This document shows, in pieces, positions 32,801-45,522 of a DNA stretch of 64,000 nucleotides. The stretch comes from Volvox africanus (Eukaryota; Chlorophyta; Chlorophyceae; Chlamydomonadales; Volvocaceae): positions 6,061,001 to 6,125,000 of the forward strand of contig BSDZ01000003.1 in NCBI GenBank assembly GCA_030268105.1, given 5' to 3'. Every line of letters starts with the position of its first letter. The first letter of the stretch is position 1. The position numbers and the translations under genes are program-made. The notes under the pieces are model-generated. The model did no database searches and was not told where the DNA came from. It saw only the letters and a list, made by a program, of their open reading frames with translations.

Positions 32801-35800
32801 AGTCCCGCTTCCTCCCGCTCCAGCACCTCGCGCAGCTCCTGGGGGTGGAAACAACAGAGGGTGCATGCGGAGAAAAGTAACCATGGACAGTTTCAAACGC
32901 AAGGCCTAGCACGAGATCCAGATCCAGTTCCAGATCCAAACTCTTATCCGTGCTCATCCTCTCCTACACGATACCGTATAGGCTCAAAATGTTAGCCCAT
33001 CTTCTTCTTCTGCTTCTTCTTCTGCTTCTTCTGCTTCTTGGCGCGTCTTAGCCAGGAGCAGGAGATGTGTCTAACGCTCATCTGTCCCTAGAGGATGCGG
33101 CCTTCCACAGGCCTTCCAAGATCGCATTCAATCGCCAGACCAGCTTTGCCAAAGATACCGAGGCTAACCCATACGCCAGCCAGGTATCCTCTTAGGACTC
33201 ACACAGGCGGCGGACATCCAAACGGCGCGCAGCACCCAGGAAAGGGGACGCAAATTAATCAGCCCGTATCACCAGAAGCGCAAGTCTTCCTACCTGGCGG
33301 CAACCCGCGTGCCATATGAGGCCCGCGTGGCAGTGATCCCGCGTGGCCGCTTCCCAAAAGGCTTCCCAGTTGCCCTTAAAGCCCCAGGAGCTGCTGGTGG
33401 CGGCGCCGGTGCGGGAGGAGGGGGGAGCAATGCCGGTAGCTGTGGACGAAGCAAGCGCTCCGGACCTGGGAGAGGACGGGGATACTAAAATGGAGTTGCT
33501 GCCCGATGCCGGGGCCGGCGCTGACGTGTGCGCTGCGGCGCCGTCACTCATCCCACTGGCGGAGGATCGCTGCAGCTGCTGATGTGGCGCCGTTGACGCT
33601 TCCGCGGCACCTGCTGCCGATGGATAAGAAGCAGCAAGAGGCACCGCCGCCGCTGCCGCCCCGACTGCTGCCGTGGTTGCTCCGGCAAGGAGGGCCACCG
33701 GCTTACTTCCGCTGCCGCTGCCACCGCTGGTGCGCGGCGCGTTAAGGTAGCGCACCAAACCAGGTGGGAAAATCCTGCATAGGGAGTGCGCACAGCCACC
33801 TGGGATAGAAGAGACGAAGCTGATTTCGTGTTGGCACACGTTATCTTTGTCCTTACAGGTGCCTCCGACAAATCGATTGCTCTCATCTTGCTTCTAAAAG
33901 CCTTCCGACGTGTGCGACTCACTCGCTCCATTCCCGCCTCCCGCATTAAACCTGCGTGCATGCAGACTCCACCCATGCGTCGCACACATCTCCCATTAGC
34001 ACCTCCTTCCCGGCATTGACCTACGTTTGATTCCCTGCACTACTCAACACCTTTCCTGGTCCCTTGCGATGTTCCACCCCGCGGGCAAGCGCCTCGATGA
34101 CGGTTCTCATTTAGGGCTCCTGAGATCGGTTTCTACGCGGTCCTCTTTAAGCTTCAACCCGGCAAAGCCGTTTATTTTCCAGCAAGGACATCAAGTTAAA
34201 TGAGAAGGCGCTTTTGTTCGATGGGGAGGGCATACCTGCGAAGCAGCGCCAATGCTGGAGCGTACTCATCACACCACGACGCCACCAGCGCCCGACCCAA
34301 CTGCTGCCGGCCGGAAGCAGTGCCCCCATCCTCGCCCGCAGCTGCCGAGCTGCCGCCACCCGCGGCAGCTGCTGCTGTTGTTATTGGTGCAGCGAACAGC
34401 GCCGCGTGGAGATGATGGAGGACGGCTCCGTGCCGCAACGCCGCCTGACGCATGGGTGCCGCAGATGCAGCGCCGCTCTCCGCCACGGCGCGCATGAGCA
34501 GTGCCGCACCTTGGGTGACCCGTGGGGCTGGGTGGTGGCACAGCGCGAAGAGCGGCGGGCCCAGCTCGGCAGCCTCCTGCGGGTGGAAAAAGCAATAGTC
34601 CCCAGGCCATACACAGGTGAGCAATGGACACTTCAGTCGATTATTCGCGGTAATGGTTTTCCGCTTCCTTGCTCTTTACGGTACCGCCTACCAGCGTACG
34701 CGTTTCCTCGATGTTTACGACATAGACGTAAGTTCCATTAGAGGCTTCATCGCCTTCCGCCATTAGACCACCATATTTAAAGCCCCTCAATAAGGTGGCT
34801 TAAACCTAATTCGTTCCTGATCCGTACCTGCAGTAGAATCGTCAGTGGTCGGTTGTCAGTTGATCGGCAGCCGGGCTCAACTACCACGGCACCAACGGCC
34901 TCCAACGCACATGCCACCAGCAGCGCGCCTGCCATGCCGCCAACGCCACCACCGGCCGCGGAGGCGCCCAACGCCGCCAGAGAGGGAGGCCGACCGATAC
35001 GGACTACACCGTTGGGATTGCTACCGGCGGCGGCAGGTGCGGCAGACGCGCTGCTGCTGCCGCTGCTATCGGTGCTGCAGCCGCCTCGCAGCGGCCACAT
35101 GAGTGCCTTACAGCGACTGGTGATAATGGAAGGTCCGAAGCATAGGGCTTTGGCAGAACGGGCCAGAGACAGGTCCTGCAGGCGGCGCACCGCACAGAGG
35201 CATAAATTAACCCTGGCTACCGTGCCTTTATTAACGGAATTCGCCTTTCCATGCTCTGAATATGGCAGGATGTCTATGACACAAGCCCTGCTTCCTTCGT
35301 TGAGTCCCAACCTTTCAACTACAAAGTGGTAAGCGCAGCGGACTTTGAAGTCTTGGTAGTGCTCCAGGGAAGCATGGAGGCCTGAGAAATCCCCCAAGGT
35401 ACTGGCCCCACCCCACAGACCCCCACTTCCTGTTCCATTCCTACTGGTTTCAGTCATAGATTGTGTGTATTATACATAAATAACTAGTAACACATTAAAA
35501 ATACTGATGGGACGGCTAGTTTCCCTAAGGAAAAGATGCCAAGCCATATGCCTGATCGGTCAAATAGAAACGTTGTTCGTCATGATGCACCGTAAAGAGC
35601 GGGGTCCCAGGCCCAGCTGCAAACGCAGGCCGCTAAAATCCCCTCACAACACCCCGACCCCTATCCTCGCTCCGCCTCAAGGGGCAGGTACTAGCCTGGT
35701 CTTCGCCGAAATCAATATCTTCACCACATTAGTTCGCACAATCAAGTTTGACCTATAAATACTCCCATCCCATCCCGCTCGCCCTCTTCCGCCGCTCCCT

Positions 35801-38800
35801 CAGTACCTCCGGGTCGCAACCCGACAGCGGGTCGTCCGGGTCCGCCAGCAGTGACGCCAGGGAGGGCGCTGCCCGGAGGCCACTCCATGGTGCTGTGCGA
35901 GGGCGTCAGGGACAGTGCACAAGATAGGTGGTGCACACGGCATCAAGTGCGGGAACCTGCTAGCTTTTTACAAAAATTGTAGAAAGAGGAGCCGAAAATA
36001 AAGAACTATTCTCCAATAAAATAGCACTTGAAAAGTTTCCGGCGGTTTCATTGCTAGGCCTCACCAGTATGCATGTAGGTCACCACAAAAGCCGAGCCGC
36101 CGGGGTTCAGCGGGCCGGCTAGCGATCAGAAATGCTACATATAGGGATGGCATCCCATCTACATATATACACGCAACCTTCGCGACTAAGTCGCTGAGGC
36201 ACATACCCTGATACCCTGACATTGTCGCCACTAGCCACCCAGTGCCTCCGACTTATCGCATGCCCACCCCGCCATCCGCCCGCATACCTGCACCCACTCG
36301 CGCGGCCGCCGGCGCCCATAGCCGTGTGAGCAGCCTGGCCGCCTCCGCCGCCACGCCGTCATGGCCGCAGGCGTAAGCCGCCATCACCCGTCCCACCGCC
36401 GTCGGCAGACCCAGGAACATCTCCGCCAAGGTGTGGCTGGACACCAGCCGCTGAAGTGCCTGGTGGTATTCGAGAGGCGTTAAGGAAGTGGGCGAGAGGA
36501 AATTCCACATGGTATGTGAAGTAGAAGCCGAAATCGCAGAGGAGGGGGCCCTAGGAGCGTGGCTCCTATCAGCACGGCTAAAAGCGATGCAGTTTTAGGT
36601 GTTCTCGAATGTCCGCTTCTCCCCCCCTCCCCCCAAACACCTTGGTACCTGTAGCGCCATTACGGGCCCCTCCACGCGGTATCGCGCACCTGCAGCGCCG
36701 CAATGCTTTGCTTAGCCTCGTCCGCCGTCAGGTGGCTAAGCGGCACCGGGCCCGGCACAAGCTCGGGGTGCAGCAGAGCCAGCACGCATGCCAGCGCCTG
36801 CTCGTCCACCTTGGTGCCGGCGGAAATGCCAGCGTAAGGTATCGACGCGTTGAAGTCGTATACCACGTCTAGCATGGTTTGAGTAGCCTGCAGGCGTTGT
36901 ATGTGGGGGACAACCAAGCACGTGCCACGGTCAGTCTCTGGATTTTTCTATCCATCCACGCAGCCACTTCATCCTAGTTCAACCCGGAACATCTCCCTCC
37001 CCGTCGCCCAAACCCGTAACAGCGGGACCCACCAAATGCACTGCTGCCGCCGTCCGCGCGCTGTCGGAGGCGGTGGCGCTGCTGAGCTGGCCGGAAAGTA
37101 CGATACCAGTCTGTGGTTGTAACGGCATCTGCGGGGCCGCTGCATGTCCCCGCCCGTGCCCCGCCCCAGCGGCATCGACTTTGGCAAGCTGCTGTTGATG
37201 GCGCGGCGAAGTGGGTAAGGTCGCAGCGGCCAGGGTGCTGGGCGCGGGGGAGATTGAGGAGAACTCGATGTCGGCTGAGTAGAACATGCGACCTGCTGGC
37301 AGACGGGGAGGGTGGAGCAAAGCGGGGATAACTGAACAAGCCGGAAGGGGGCGCAGCATAAGGGAAGAATGTGCGGCTTGTGGGGAGAGGGAGATGAGAT
37401 AGGCAAAAAGAGGGGCTACACGTCGAACGCGCGAGCCTCGAGTGAACGCCAAACGACGTTCGCCCACGCACGGACGCCCCGCCTCGCCCCTCCCATCGCC
37501 TGGCTGCTGAGCTATACACTTCGAAATCATGTACGGCTACAGCCCCTAGTTAGTCGCAACTCCAACAAGCTAGAGAGCAGCCTGAATACTTCCCCATCCC
37601 CAAACGCAAACATTTTTCCTCTCGTCTTTCCTCCCTCCCCTCCCCTCCCACAGGAATGCAAAATAGACTTCAATCTAGAGGACCATTATCATTATCCATT
37701 AACTCCCTGCTCAACGTGCTTTCCCTTCGACACGCCGCAATCTGGTAAGTACTCTGCCGCGTCAAACCTACCCGAGTTCGACAAGTGAGGCCAGGCCGCG
37801 CGCGCTCGAGCCACCAATTGCTCCATACACCACCGCTCCGTCTGCAGTCAAGCAGTAGGTTGAACGATTGCAACGCTTAAAAAGCTGAAAACAGGCTGAT
37901 TTATTCATAATTGGAGGCCATGTTCCTCCGAACGTGCAAACAGAAATAAAACAAAACAAAATAAACAAAACAATAAGAAATCCACCGAGAAGCTCAACGA
38001 GCGCATGGGATAGACTGCCAATGGCAGATAAGACATACTGGCCCGCAACCCATGCCGCCACACGGCAGTGGCGGTCACCTGCTTCATCATGTTCCTTGCA
38101 GCAGCCTCACTTCCCTCCCCAAAGGCTTTCGCACCTCCACATCCCTTGTGACTATGGCGCCGTGGCACGATAGGGCCGCAGCCGCGGAGCCCACGATGGG
38201 GTCACCGGTGGGTGTGAAGCCGGGCAACACCGGCACGGGCCGACCGGAGGCGCACTGCGGTGGAGGAGATATGGAGTAACAGCAGCAGGGCGGCGACAGG
38301 GCAAGTAAGCACGCGCAGCATTCTTTGGCAAGGTATGATCGGGATCGGGATCAGGGTGAGATCGGCCTAAGAGCATAGGCCAGGAACAGAGGATGGGATG
38401 CCGTGATGCCACCACGAGATGTTCGGGGAAGGGTCGGCTTCTGGGAGTTGGCAGTAACCCCGGGGTTTAATCACGCGGCTTTGGTTTCGACAAAAAAATT
38501 AAATGCACATAAAAAAAGTACATAAAAATAAAAAAGAAAGACTGCCACCCGTTAGTAAAACCATATTCCAAATCCATTAATGTCCCCCATTCATCACTCA
38601 TCCGCCTAAAAAGCGAGACACTCGTTTTCGGCTTTATCAGCACCCTTAGCCAACATCAAGCCCATTCCCTCTGTAGCATGTCACGCCGTGATCTGGCCCC
38701 GGATATATCTTTAAGGGTAGCACATCCACAGAACCATCCACAAGTCCTCATTTTCATAAATGTTTACAGCCATACCAGCACAGGCTTTCCTCGGCCTCTT

Positions 38801-41800
38801 CCAAGCATATCTTATGGCGTAAGTGCGGGCCGCAACATCCTTCCCCTCTCTGGCCCTCAACCAAGCAAACCGACCTGCGCCATGTCCAGCAGTGCGGCCA
38901 GCACGCCGTCCCGGGCTGCCCCCGCCATGTACAGCGACGGGGCCGCGCCATCCGCCCACTCCACCCCCAGCAGCCCCGGCTCCTCAGCGAACCTAAGCAG
39001 AGCCGAGACACTCCTGCCGGGGGTTTGACGAACAATTAACCCAGTCACACAAAACTCACGCATTCTGCGCACTTCTCACCAAAAGACAGGCGGGGAGGGA
39101 TGCTCTTTGACCGCCAAACGCATCTGATGGAAGCCCGGAGGCGATGTTCCCTTTTAAGTTATACACCTCTTAAGTAGGTGTGCCCGGTTCATGGGATGGG
39201 GGGAGGGAGGTCAGGGCCATGGCCATGGCCCAAGTACGCATATGCAATTAAAATAAGTTGCCAATTTCTTCAATTTGTTTGATGTATTAGTAGGGAGGTA
39301 ATATATGGAGGTAATATATAAAAGCCTCTATTTGTACAACGGACGTAAGCAAGCAAACCAAGGTTTTGTCCCTTTTAAGTTGTACAAGGCAGGGGCTATG
39401 TGCGGCCACATGACAGTCACAGCGGGCGCATGATAGCGTGATAACCGTACCCCAGCGGCCGGCGCTCCTCAACGTCGTACGTCGTGGCATCCCGCTCCAG
39501 CAGCCACGATCGCGTCACGGCTAGACGGCGGGGAACTGTGTGCGCGCCGGGGCTGTACGACACAGCCGCAGCCGCAGTTGCGGCGGCTGCCTGCTGCGCC
39601 GTGGGATCCAGGCACTCCGCCGGCCGGCAGCGTGCCTGCATACCGGGCTCCCGCAGGGCCGCCAGTGGCGGCTGCGCGTCATACCTGTTGGTCACATGGC
39701 ATACGGTACCGTCAGACACACCTTCCCAACGGGCCAGATATTCCTCGAGCTAGTTCCTTCACTCACATTATCAAAGCTCTTATCAAGGCTGATAACCTCT
39801 GCACCGGCAGAATTTTCAGTAGATTGAACTGAGCATATTACCGAACCCGCTAAATGCATTATTCCTCCAACTCCTTGCATTATTCCAAAAGCTCAGAACG
39901 GCACTACTATCTTTCAGCAACCACCAACAACAACAACATCGACACAGAGCGCCCGGGTGCGGTAACACACAGCCACAGGCTGTCCAGAACAGGCAGGCCA
40001 CAAAGGGGAGGATACTCTGCTGGCCAAAGGGTAGTTACGCCTAAGCGCTCCAGGTGAGCTTCCAAGCAACCCCAGTAAGCGTAAGCTAGCCTCCTAAAAC
40101 CCTTTCGGCAGCGACCTGCTGGTCGGTACCTGCTTCGCCATCTCACCTGGGGCAGAGCCGCGCCACCTCCCACTCCGCCACCGGAGCCTCCCCGGCTCCT
40201 CCGAAGGCCTGACGTTCGCTGCGCGCCACCGCCTCCAGCAACGCCGAGGGACAGCTGCCGCTGGTGTTGTCGGCTTCAGGTTGTACGATGTGGGAAAGGC
40301 GAAAACCAGTGGCAGAAACAAAACCGGCGACCGGAAGAGGTCGGGAGGCGTTGCAGCAGGAAAGGTTGGAGTTGGGTCGTGCGGACGGACGCGCTTAAGA
40401 AAGTGACTTGGCGATTTCGCATTTCCTCAGGGTTCAAAACGGAAAACGGCGGACGTTAGACGTTAGACGAAAGGAAATAGAAGGGGAGACTGGGGGTGGG
40501 GTGGGGAGGTGGTGACGGTCCTGCGCTGCTTCCCGGTGAAGCGCGGGACAGGAATCACCGAGTGCCGGTCAAAATGGACCAAGACGGAACGAGAACCCAT
40601 CCGACCCCCCTACTACGCGGTCTATGATTTTACTAAGATCTTTCTTGACCGCACCCACCGATGATATGTAGCCCCAGCCGCTGCTGCGCCGTTGCTGCCA
40701 TGTAGTGTAGAACACCGTCCCGCTGCCTGCAAGCCAGCAGACGTGGCGCCCGGCTGCAGCGGCTGAACACTGCAAAGGGGCCTTCTGGCGTGGGCGCCAG
40801 GCCGTAGGAGGACGTCGTGGATAGGCCGCTGCCTCCTGCAATCCCGTCCGCGGTAGGCAGTGGCTCCGGAACCAATGGCGCGAAGGCAACGGAGCTCATC
40901 ATGCAGTAATCCAGGCGCCAGGTGGGGGTGCCTGCGGTGGGGAATTACAGTTACGAGGTTTGGACGGGAGGGGGATTTCGGGTGCCCCTTCATCCGCGTT
41001 TCACCTGACCTCCACCCACTATCCCACAACCGAACTACACGACTTATTCTTCTTTTCTTTCCCTCTGCGGGTGTGTGTCATTTGGCTGACCTGATGGGTT
41101 GGCCCGAATGTGCAACTCAGCCTTTCTTCTGCGAACGCCTAATGGTGTTTGATGGGGCTGGGGATGAAAACCATCCGTATCTTCCCCAAACTGCACCTGT
41201 GAGTTTGAAATCAAGCAGGAGCGCACGTTAACCGCGCAAAGCCTGTGCGATGCCATGTTTAATCCTCCACCTGACCCCACCTCCCCACATGTCGAATCAT
41301 GGCAGTGATTTATACACCCAGACTACAGCGATCATCGTCATGACCTCGAAAACTAAATGATGGCCTCCACCCCACAGCTACAATCCCAGGGGGCCCCCTG
41401 GCCCCCACGCACCCTCCATGTCCACCAGCTCCAGCCCGTATCCTGTGACCCGCAATGTCGTGGGTCGCCACTGCCCACCCGACCACTCGTAGCCGGGAGA
41501 GTGGTCCGGGGAGCTGCGCAGAAAGAGCAGAGAACCGGTGGCCAAGGAAGCACAGAAGGGCAGATTGGGTGGGCAACCAGGACAGCCACAACAGCAGCCA
41601 TGAATGTGTGCCGCTACCGGCAGGCGAACCCAGCCGGCCGTGCGTTTCCGTGGTATAGCGTGTTAGTGATGATGCTATCGATCCTGGCTTCTCACCCGAT
41701 CAGCCGTTGTGCCACCCCGCATCGGCCCCGCAGGTGTGCTGCCGCCACCGAGTGGAAGAGGTCCGTCAGAAGGCGGGAGCGGTGGCTGCAGGTGAATTTG

Positions 41801-42566
41801 ATTGGTTTGAACTTGCTCTGTTTGGGGAGGGATGTAGATCGGGGAGAAGTAGCAAAGAGACCCTTCCACACTGCACCGCATAGTTTGGGCTTCCGCATTC
41901 ATGGGTATGGGTTTGGGTTTAGATCATCGGTCCCCAATGAGATGAACAAAACGGATCAAGGACTTCCGGTGCTCTCATAAGACCTGTTGTTCCGCATAAA
42001 ATTGTGGTATGCGGGACCCATACCTTCGGTCAAAAATCGCCCCAGCTCTAGGCATAGTTGGGCGAGAATACACGACGCCGGGCGCCTTCGCAACTTAAGT
42101 TTGCGACATATGTAGGCGCCGCTGCATGCATGCATACCCATTAAATGAGGTACGCATGGATTGCACCAGTGGGTATTGGACGCAGATGCTGACATACAAA
42201 CGGGCGAAACCCAGCACGAAAAGTGAGCCTCTGCTTGCCGGCGTGGGTAGTGGCGGGAAAATTTATGACGGACGCTTATGCGGGAGGTGCCCGCACCTTC
42301 TTATCCTGCCTTGCGTTGATAGTGAACTCGCCCTCCGCGTCGTTGCCGGTCCCGATAGATATGCTTTCAACATCGGAGTCTCCCGAGAACGCGTACGTGT
42401 TCGTGATGGCCATTCCGCTTTCAGGGTTCTGTGTGACAATTGCATCTGGTGTAATGCACATGAGCCGCCGATACTTGCCTCGCCAGCTGTGCTTAGTTAC
42501 GACATATCGAGCAAGGCAGTTTGCCGGCTTTTGCTGCGGCGAGGCGTGCCAGTTCAACAGATCCAT
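19948..42566 (-). CDS. GRV2: RME-8/GRV2/DNAJC13-type endosomal J-domain protein (many exons)
   Basis: Family members are very large peripheral endosomal proteins that recruit Hsc70 and act in retrograde and vacuolar sorting. Exons with matching splice phase at the start: 42297-42566, 41696-41817, 41413-41513, 40659-40931, 40147-40273, 39451-39684, 38875-39013; at the end: 21165-21602, 20520-20741, 19948-20118. Between them, coding segments follow the family order: about 36660-36910, 36253-36510, 34800-35100, 34200-34600, 33260-33830, 32470-32630, 31070-32180, 30610-30800, 29990-30140, 29370-29550, 29040-29280, 28170-28670, 27550-27910, 27300-27410, 26640-26990, 25690-25860, 24320-24810, 23550-24040 and 22640-22850. 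The start is the first Met (MDLLNWHASPQQK) after an in-frame stop, just before ARYVVTKHSWRGKYRR, the conserved N-terminus. The protein ends SAVWQAYCHQRHDLYLPSG plus about 33 residues. Algal insertions rich in Ala, Gly, Ser and Gln are frequent. Middle exon borders are approximate. Confidence 0.85.
22916..23036. repeat. purine-rich minisatellite (GGAGGCAGGGAA units)
   Basis: About eight imperfect 12-bp units, GGAGGCAGGGAA and variants, lie between two coding segments of the RME-8 homologue. They can be translated on the minus strand as a Pro-Ala-Ser-Phe repeat, but the flanking family alignment places them in an intron. Confidence 0.75.
23851..23883 (-). repeat. polyglutamine codon repeat in the RME-8 homologue
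   Basis: Eleven consecutive Gln codons (ten CAG and one CAA on the coding strand) lie inside an otherwise conserved exon, after LLHRGPWPW. The near-pure CAG run should vary in length between strains. Confidence 0.9.
27870..28560 (-). other. J domain of the RME-8 homologue, split over three exons
   Basis: Helix II comes from ISEEELRSAYRALAR (about 28510-28555), the loop from KYHPDKNPQGRPMFLK (about 28181-28230, HPD codons at 28216-28224), and helix III from IQAAYERLQAG (about 27865-27905). HPD is intact, so Hsc70 ATPase stimulation should be preserved. The preceding exon carries LLVEWRAELARQPLSLSE, the conserved linker of this family. Confidence 0.9.
31075..31480 (-). other. GYF_2 domain of the RME-8 homologue
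   Basis: The coding strand gives MPKEWYFYPCGVI, a variable insert containing a Gly-Ser repeat, then GRAGPYTRDEVRQL, MATLCWATGMQRPEPL and SIRELRWMLA. This is the GYF_2 pattern (W-Y-x, G-x-x-G-P-Y/F, W-x-x-G-M, I-x-x-L) found at the same place in plant GRV2. The insert between the first aromatic cluster and GPYT is about 60 residues, longer than usual. Confidence 0.85.
42297..42566 (-). CDS. GRV2: first exon of the RME-8 homologue (PH-like N-terminus)
   Basis: Ninety codons in phase 0. It encodes LARYVVTKHSWRGKYRRLMC and ITNTYAFSGDSDVESISIG, then EGEFTINARQDKK before the donor GTGCGG. The second exon resumes with SKFKPIKFTCSHRSRLLTDL, so the joined segment keeps the conserved lipid-binding PH-like fold of the family N-terminus. 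Upstream in frame there is a TAA and no other ATG. Confidence 0.8.
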
Positions 42567-42977
42567 TTTCCGGACGATCGAAACTATCTTTTTCCGCGAC
42601 ACCTCCCGATTCTTAGGTAGCGTGATATCATCGAGGCGTTTGCACTTTGTAAAGACCTCTTCCGCGATGGTTGTGCAGTAGAAACAAGTCCAATAAACGG
42701 CTTACACATACATATTGATAAGATTGTTACATCTCAAAAGAAGCTATGAAACATAAGACTGTCCGTAAGTAATATTCAGACTTACGTGTCTCTATGCGAG
42801 ATTTCTGCCGGCCATCCAACTAACTGTCTGGGAAGTACCTTAACCGCCAGAGCCGAACCCCAGCCCCAAAACTCGAAAGCGCAACTTATACAAAGATAAC
42901 GTGAAATGAAATAGTACATGTATCACCTGGTCCCCAAGCTCTGAATTCAACGCCCAGGTTCATCTACCCCATAAATC

Positions 42978-45075
42978 TCAAGCCTGCAGCTGCGCCACGT
43001 CCCGGGTCTGGAGCAGCTGCGGCTTCGCGATGATAGCGTCGATGAGGCCATACTCAATGGCCTCCTGAGGCGACATGAAGAAATCACGGTCGGTGTCCTT
43101 CGTGATTGTCTCCATGGACTGACCCGAGAACTGAGCCTGCAGCCATACAAATTAGATAAAGTAAAAATAGGATAGAGGGCACTAGTGCGATATACTATAT
43201 GTGGCTTTGAACCGGTATGCGCCTTCGAAGGTCCTAACCCATACAACCCCAGATAAGATATCAGCAACGGTTATGGACACAGAGGCATATCACGTCTAGA
43301 CCACTCAAAGCCTTTTGAAATGCGCTGACGCTTCAGTAGATAACAGTAACTCGTATTACCTGACAACGCTAGCCACTTTCTATACTTCCTATGCCAAAGC
43401 ATCAGCCTCCCTCCTTACCAGGTAACCATTGAGCGTGAGCTTGTGGTGCAAAATCTCATTAGCCTGGATCTCAATATCCGTGGCCTGGCCCTGAGCACCA
43501 CCCAGGGGCTGATGAATCATGATGCGGCTGTTAGGCAGGCTGTAGCGCTTGCCCTGCTGACCCGAAGCGAGGATGAAAGCGCCCATGGAAGCAGCCATTC
43601 CGATGCAGCAGGTGCTAACGTCAGGACGGATGTGGCGCATTGTGTCAAACACCGCCATGCCTGAGGTTTGGGGCCGGTGGCAATTGAAGGGTTAAGAGAA
43701 AGGGTCCCTGAATCAGAACTCGTCAATGGGGCGATAGGTAAAAATTGGGCTGCCAAGTGGTGAATACAAGACAGAGAATGCGATCAGACAGGATCTCCGC
43801 GACTTGGCTAACCTAGGTAATCAACGCCCTGTCGCTACATTCGAAGGCTAAGTGATGCAGCTTGAGTAGTGGTGCAGCTCTCTGCGCGAAAGCACCGGTT
43901 AGCACTCACTGACACCACTTTCATCAACAACAGCACCACAGCACCAGGTCATAAGCATAGTCCGAACCAATCCAACGCAGCGAGGCAACTGAATGACTTT
44001 CCAAATTCCCCGATGGATGGGGTCCCCGTCCTGAGGGCCGATGTTTTCTTTCCCGTTCCACTGAACATCACTTCTCCTTTGACTGCATGCCCTTTCATCG
44101 AGAGGAGCGCTAATAGCCTTGTGGTTCTGCGAGGCTGCTCCGTGCAACACACCATCTTCCAAACCTCTTTCGACGCTCTTCACAAACCTTATTCAGACCC
44201 TAGCAGCAGCCCCAGTCTACAGCAGCATGCGCAGATCCTTTGTCAGCTGCTGCTTTTGACTCGGGCGCTGTAGATCCATCCCTTCCGTACGGCACAACTT
44301 GAATGGCCGATACTCCAAATTTCACTCTTCCACATTCTGCTCACCTGCCGTCACGGAGCCACCAGGCGAGTTGACATACATGGTGATGTCCCGCTTGGGA
44401 TCCACCGAGTCTAGGTACAGCAGCTGAGCCACGAGCAGGTTAGCCATGTCATCATCCACGGCACCGCCCAACCGCACGATACGCTGCAGGAATAAGAACG
44501 GCCATGTTCCTCAAATATCATGTTCAGTGTGAGGTGAAGATCACGGCTCGTGGTATTTGCACCGTTATTCCCACGCGTGTGCTGCAATGTCGGACGACCC
44601 GCCGTACCTGCTGGAATAGCTGCGACACGACTCCCTGGAAGCGCTCGATCACAAGCGGGTTTGGTGGAGGCGGACCTTGACAGACCACTGGCGGATGCGG
44701 GTTGCGCGATGTAACTGCCAGCCTGCTGTGCGCAAGGTGCGACGCAAAACATACCCCAAGGTCAAACACCTCACTAGTCCAAAATAGCCTTACAAAGCAT
44801 AGAAGCGTAGTCAAGAGGTATCACGACGTCTTACTGGCAGGCGCAGGACGCCGCCCCATAAAAGACGTGGTGGACTTTCCCGGTAGGTTATCCACTCACA
44901 AAGTCATTCCACATCAAAAAGTTCCGATAATGATCCCATACAAAACTATAAAAACTTACTTCACCTCCGATGATGGCACCCACAGCTGAGCCCTTGGCAC
45001 AATCGCCCGCCGGCTGCGCGATGTCCGCGCCGAGGCGGCGGAGGAGCACTTGCCTTGGAAGATCAGTTGAGACAT
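42978..45075 (-). CDS. CLPP5: plastid Clp protease proteolytic subunit, CLPP5 type
   Basis: Five exons join in phase: 44960-45075, 44608-44722, 44345-44483, 43419-43660 and 42978-43136, giving 256 residues. The protein is a serine peptidase subunit of the stromal Clp complex. The first ~60 residues ([19 protein letters not shown]...) are rich in Ser, Ala and Arg and lack acids, like a transit peptide. The conserved body includes [27 protein letters not shown], the catalytic Ser in GMAASMGAF, the catalytic His in [13 protein letters not shown], and the Asp in DTDRDFFM, so it is an active subunit, not a ClpR. The wording around [12 protein letters not shown] and [13 protein letters not shown] is closest to plant CLPP5. 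The TGTAA at 42702-42706 is a likely poly(A) signal, only ~140 bp before the start of the RME-8 homologue. Confidence 0.93.
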
Positions 45076-45522
45076 AGTAAAATGCTGCTGCAGGAAAGGG
45101 TCTGAAAGGAAATGCCAAGGGAAGTTGGAATTTCTCGCCAAAATGTCACTATAATACGTGACGTAAAGTCAGCTCTATACAAATAATCGATGCATAGGTA
45201 TTCGACTTGCGTCTATAGGAACTACATGGCGTGCACGCGGGACAGCAGGAAATCGTACAGTCTTTCAGAAATCGTGCAAAAGCAAGGCACGTTCATGGTA
45301 TGCACATTTGCACTTATCGCTAACTACAGTAGGAAACGGGTTTGAACATTGACATCCTTTCGAAACAACGATATTTGCTTTGCAATCTACGCTTCTGCCT
45401 TTCCGTTTTATTATAATCTGTCACGTTAACGAGGACATTTATTTACTTGTACTCAACTCAGTCTGACCACGCTTAGCTGTATAGCTGAAAGTAGAAAAAG
45501 CTGACGGCTGCAGCCTCACCCC
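45076..45522. promoter_or_regulatory. shared divergent upstream region of CLPP5 and the CCHC-WW gene
   Basis: The two start codons face away from each other across 447 bp, so both promoters must lie here. I see no clear TATA box or other named element. Confidence 0.5.

Noticed and set aside
39290..39330. Short direct repeat GGAGGTAATATAT inside an RME-8 intron
   Set aside because: Two short AT-rich copies are expected by chance slippage and carry no further signal.
41785..41791. Splice acceptor CTGCAG just before CCACCGC in the second RME-8 exon
   Set aside because: Using it breaks the phase with exon 1; the acceptor at 41818 keeps the frame and gives the conserved SKFKPIKFTCSHRSRLL.
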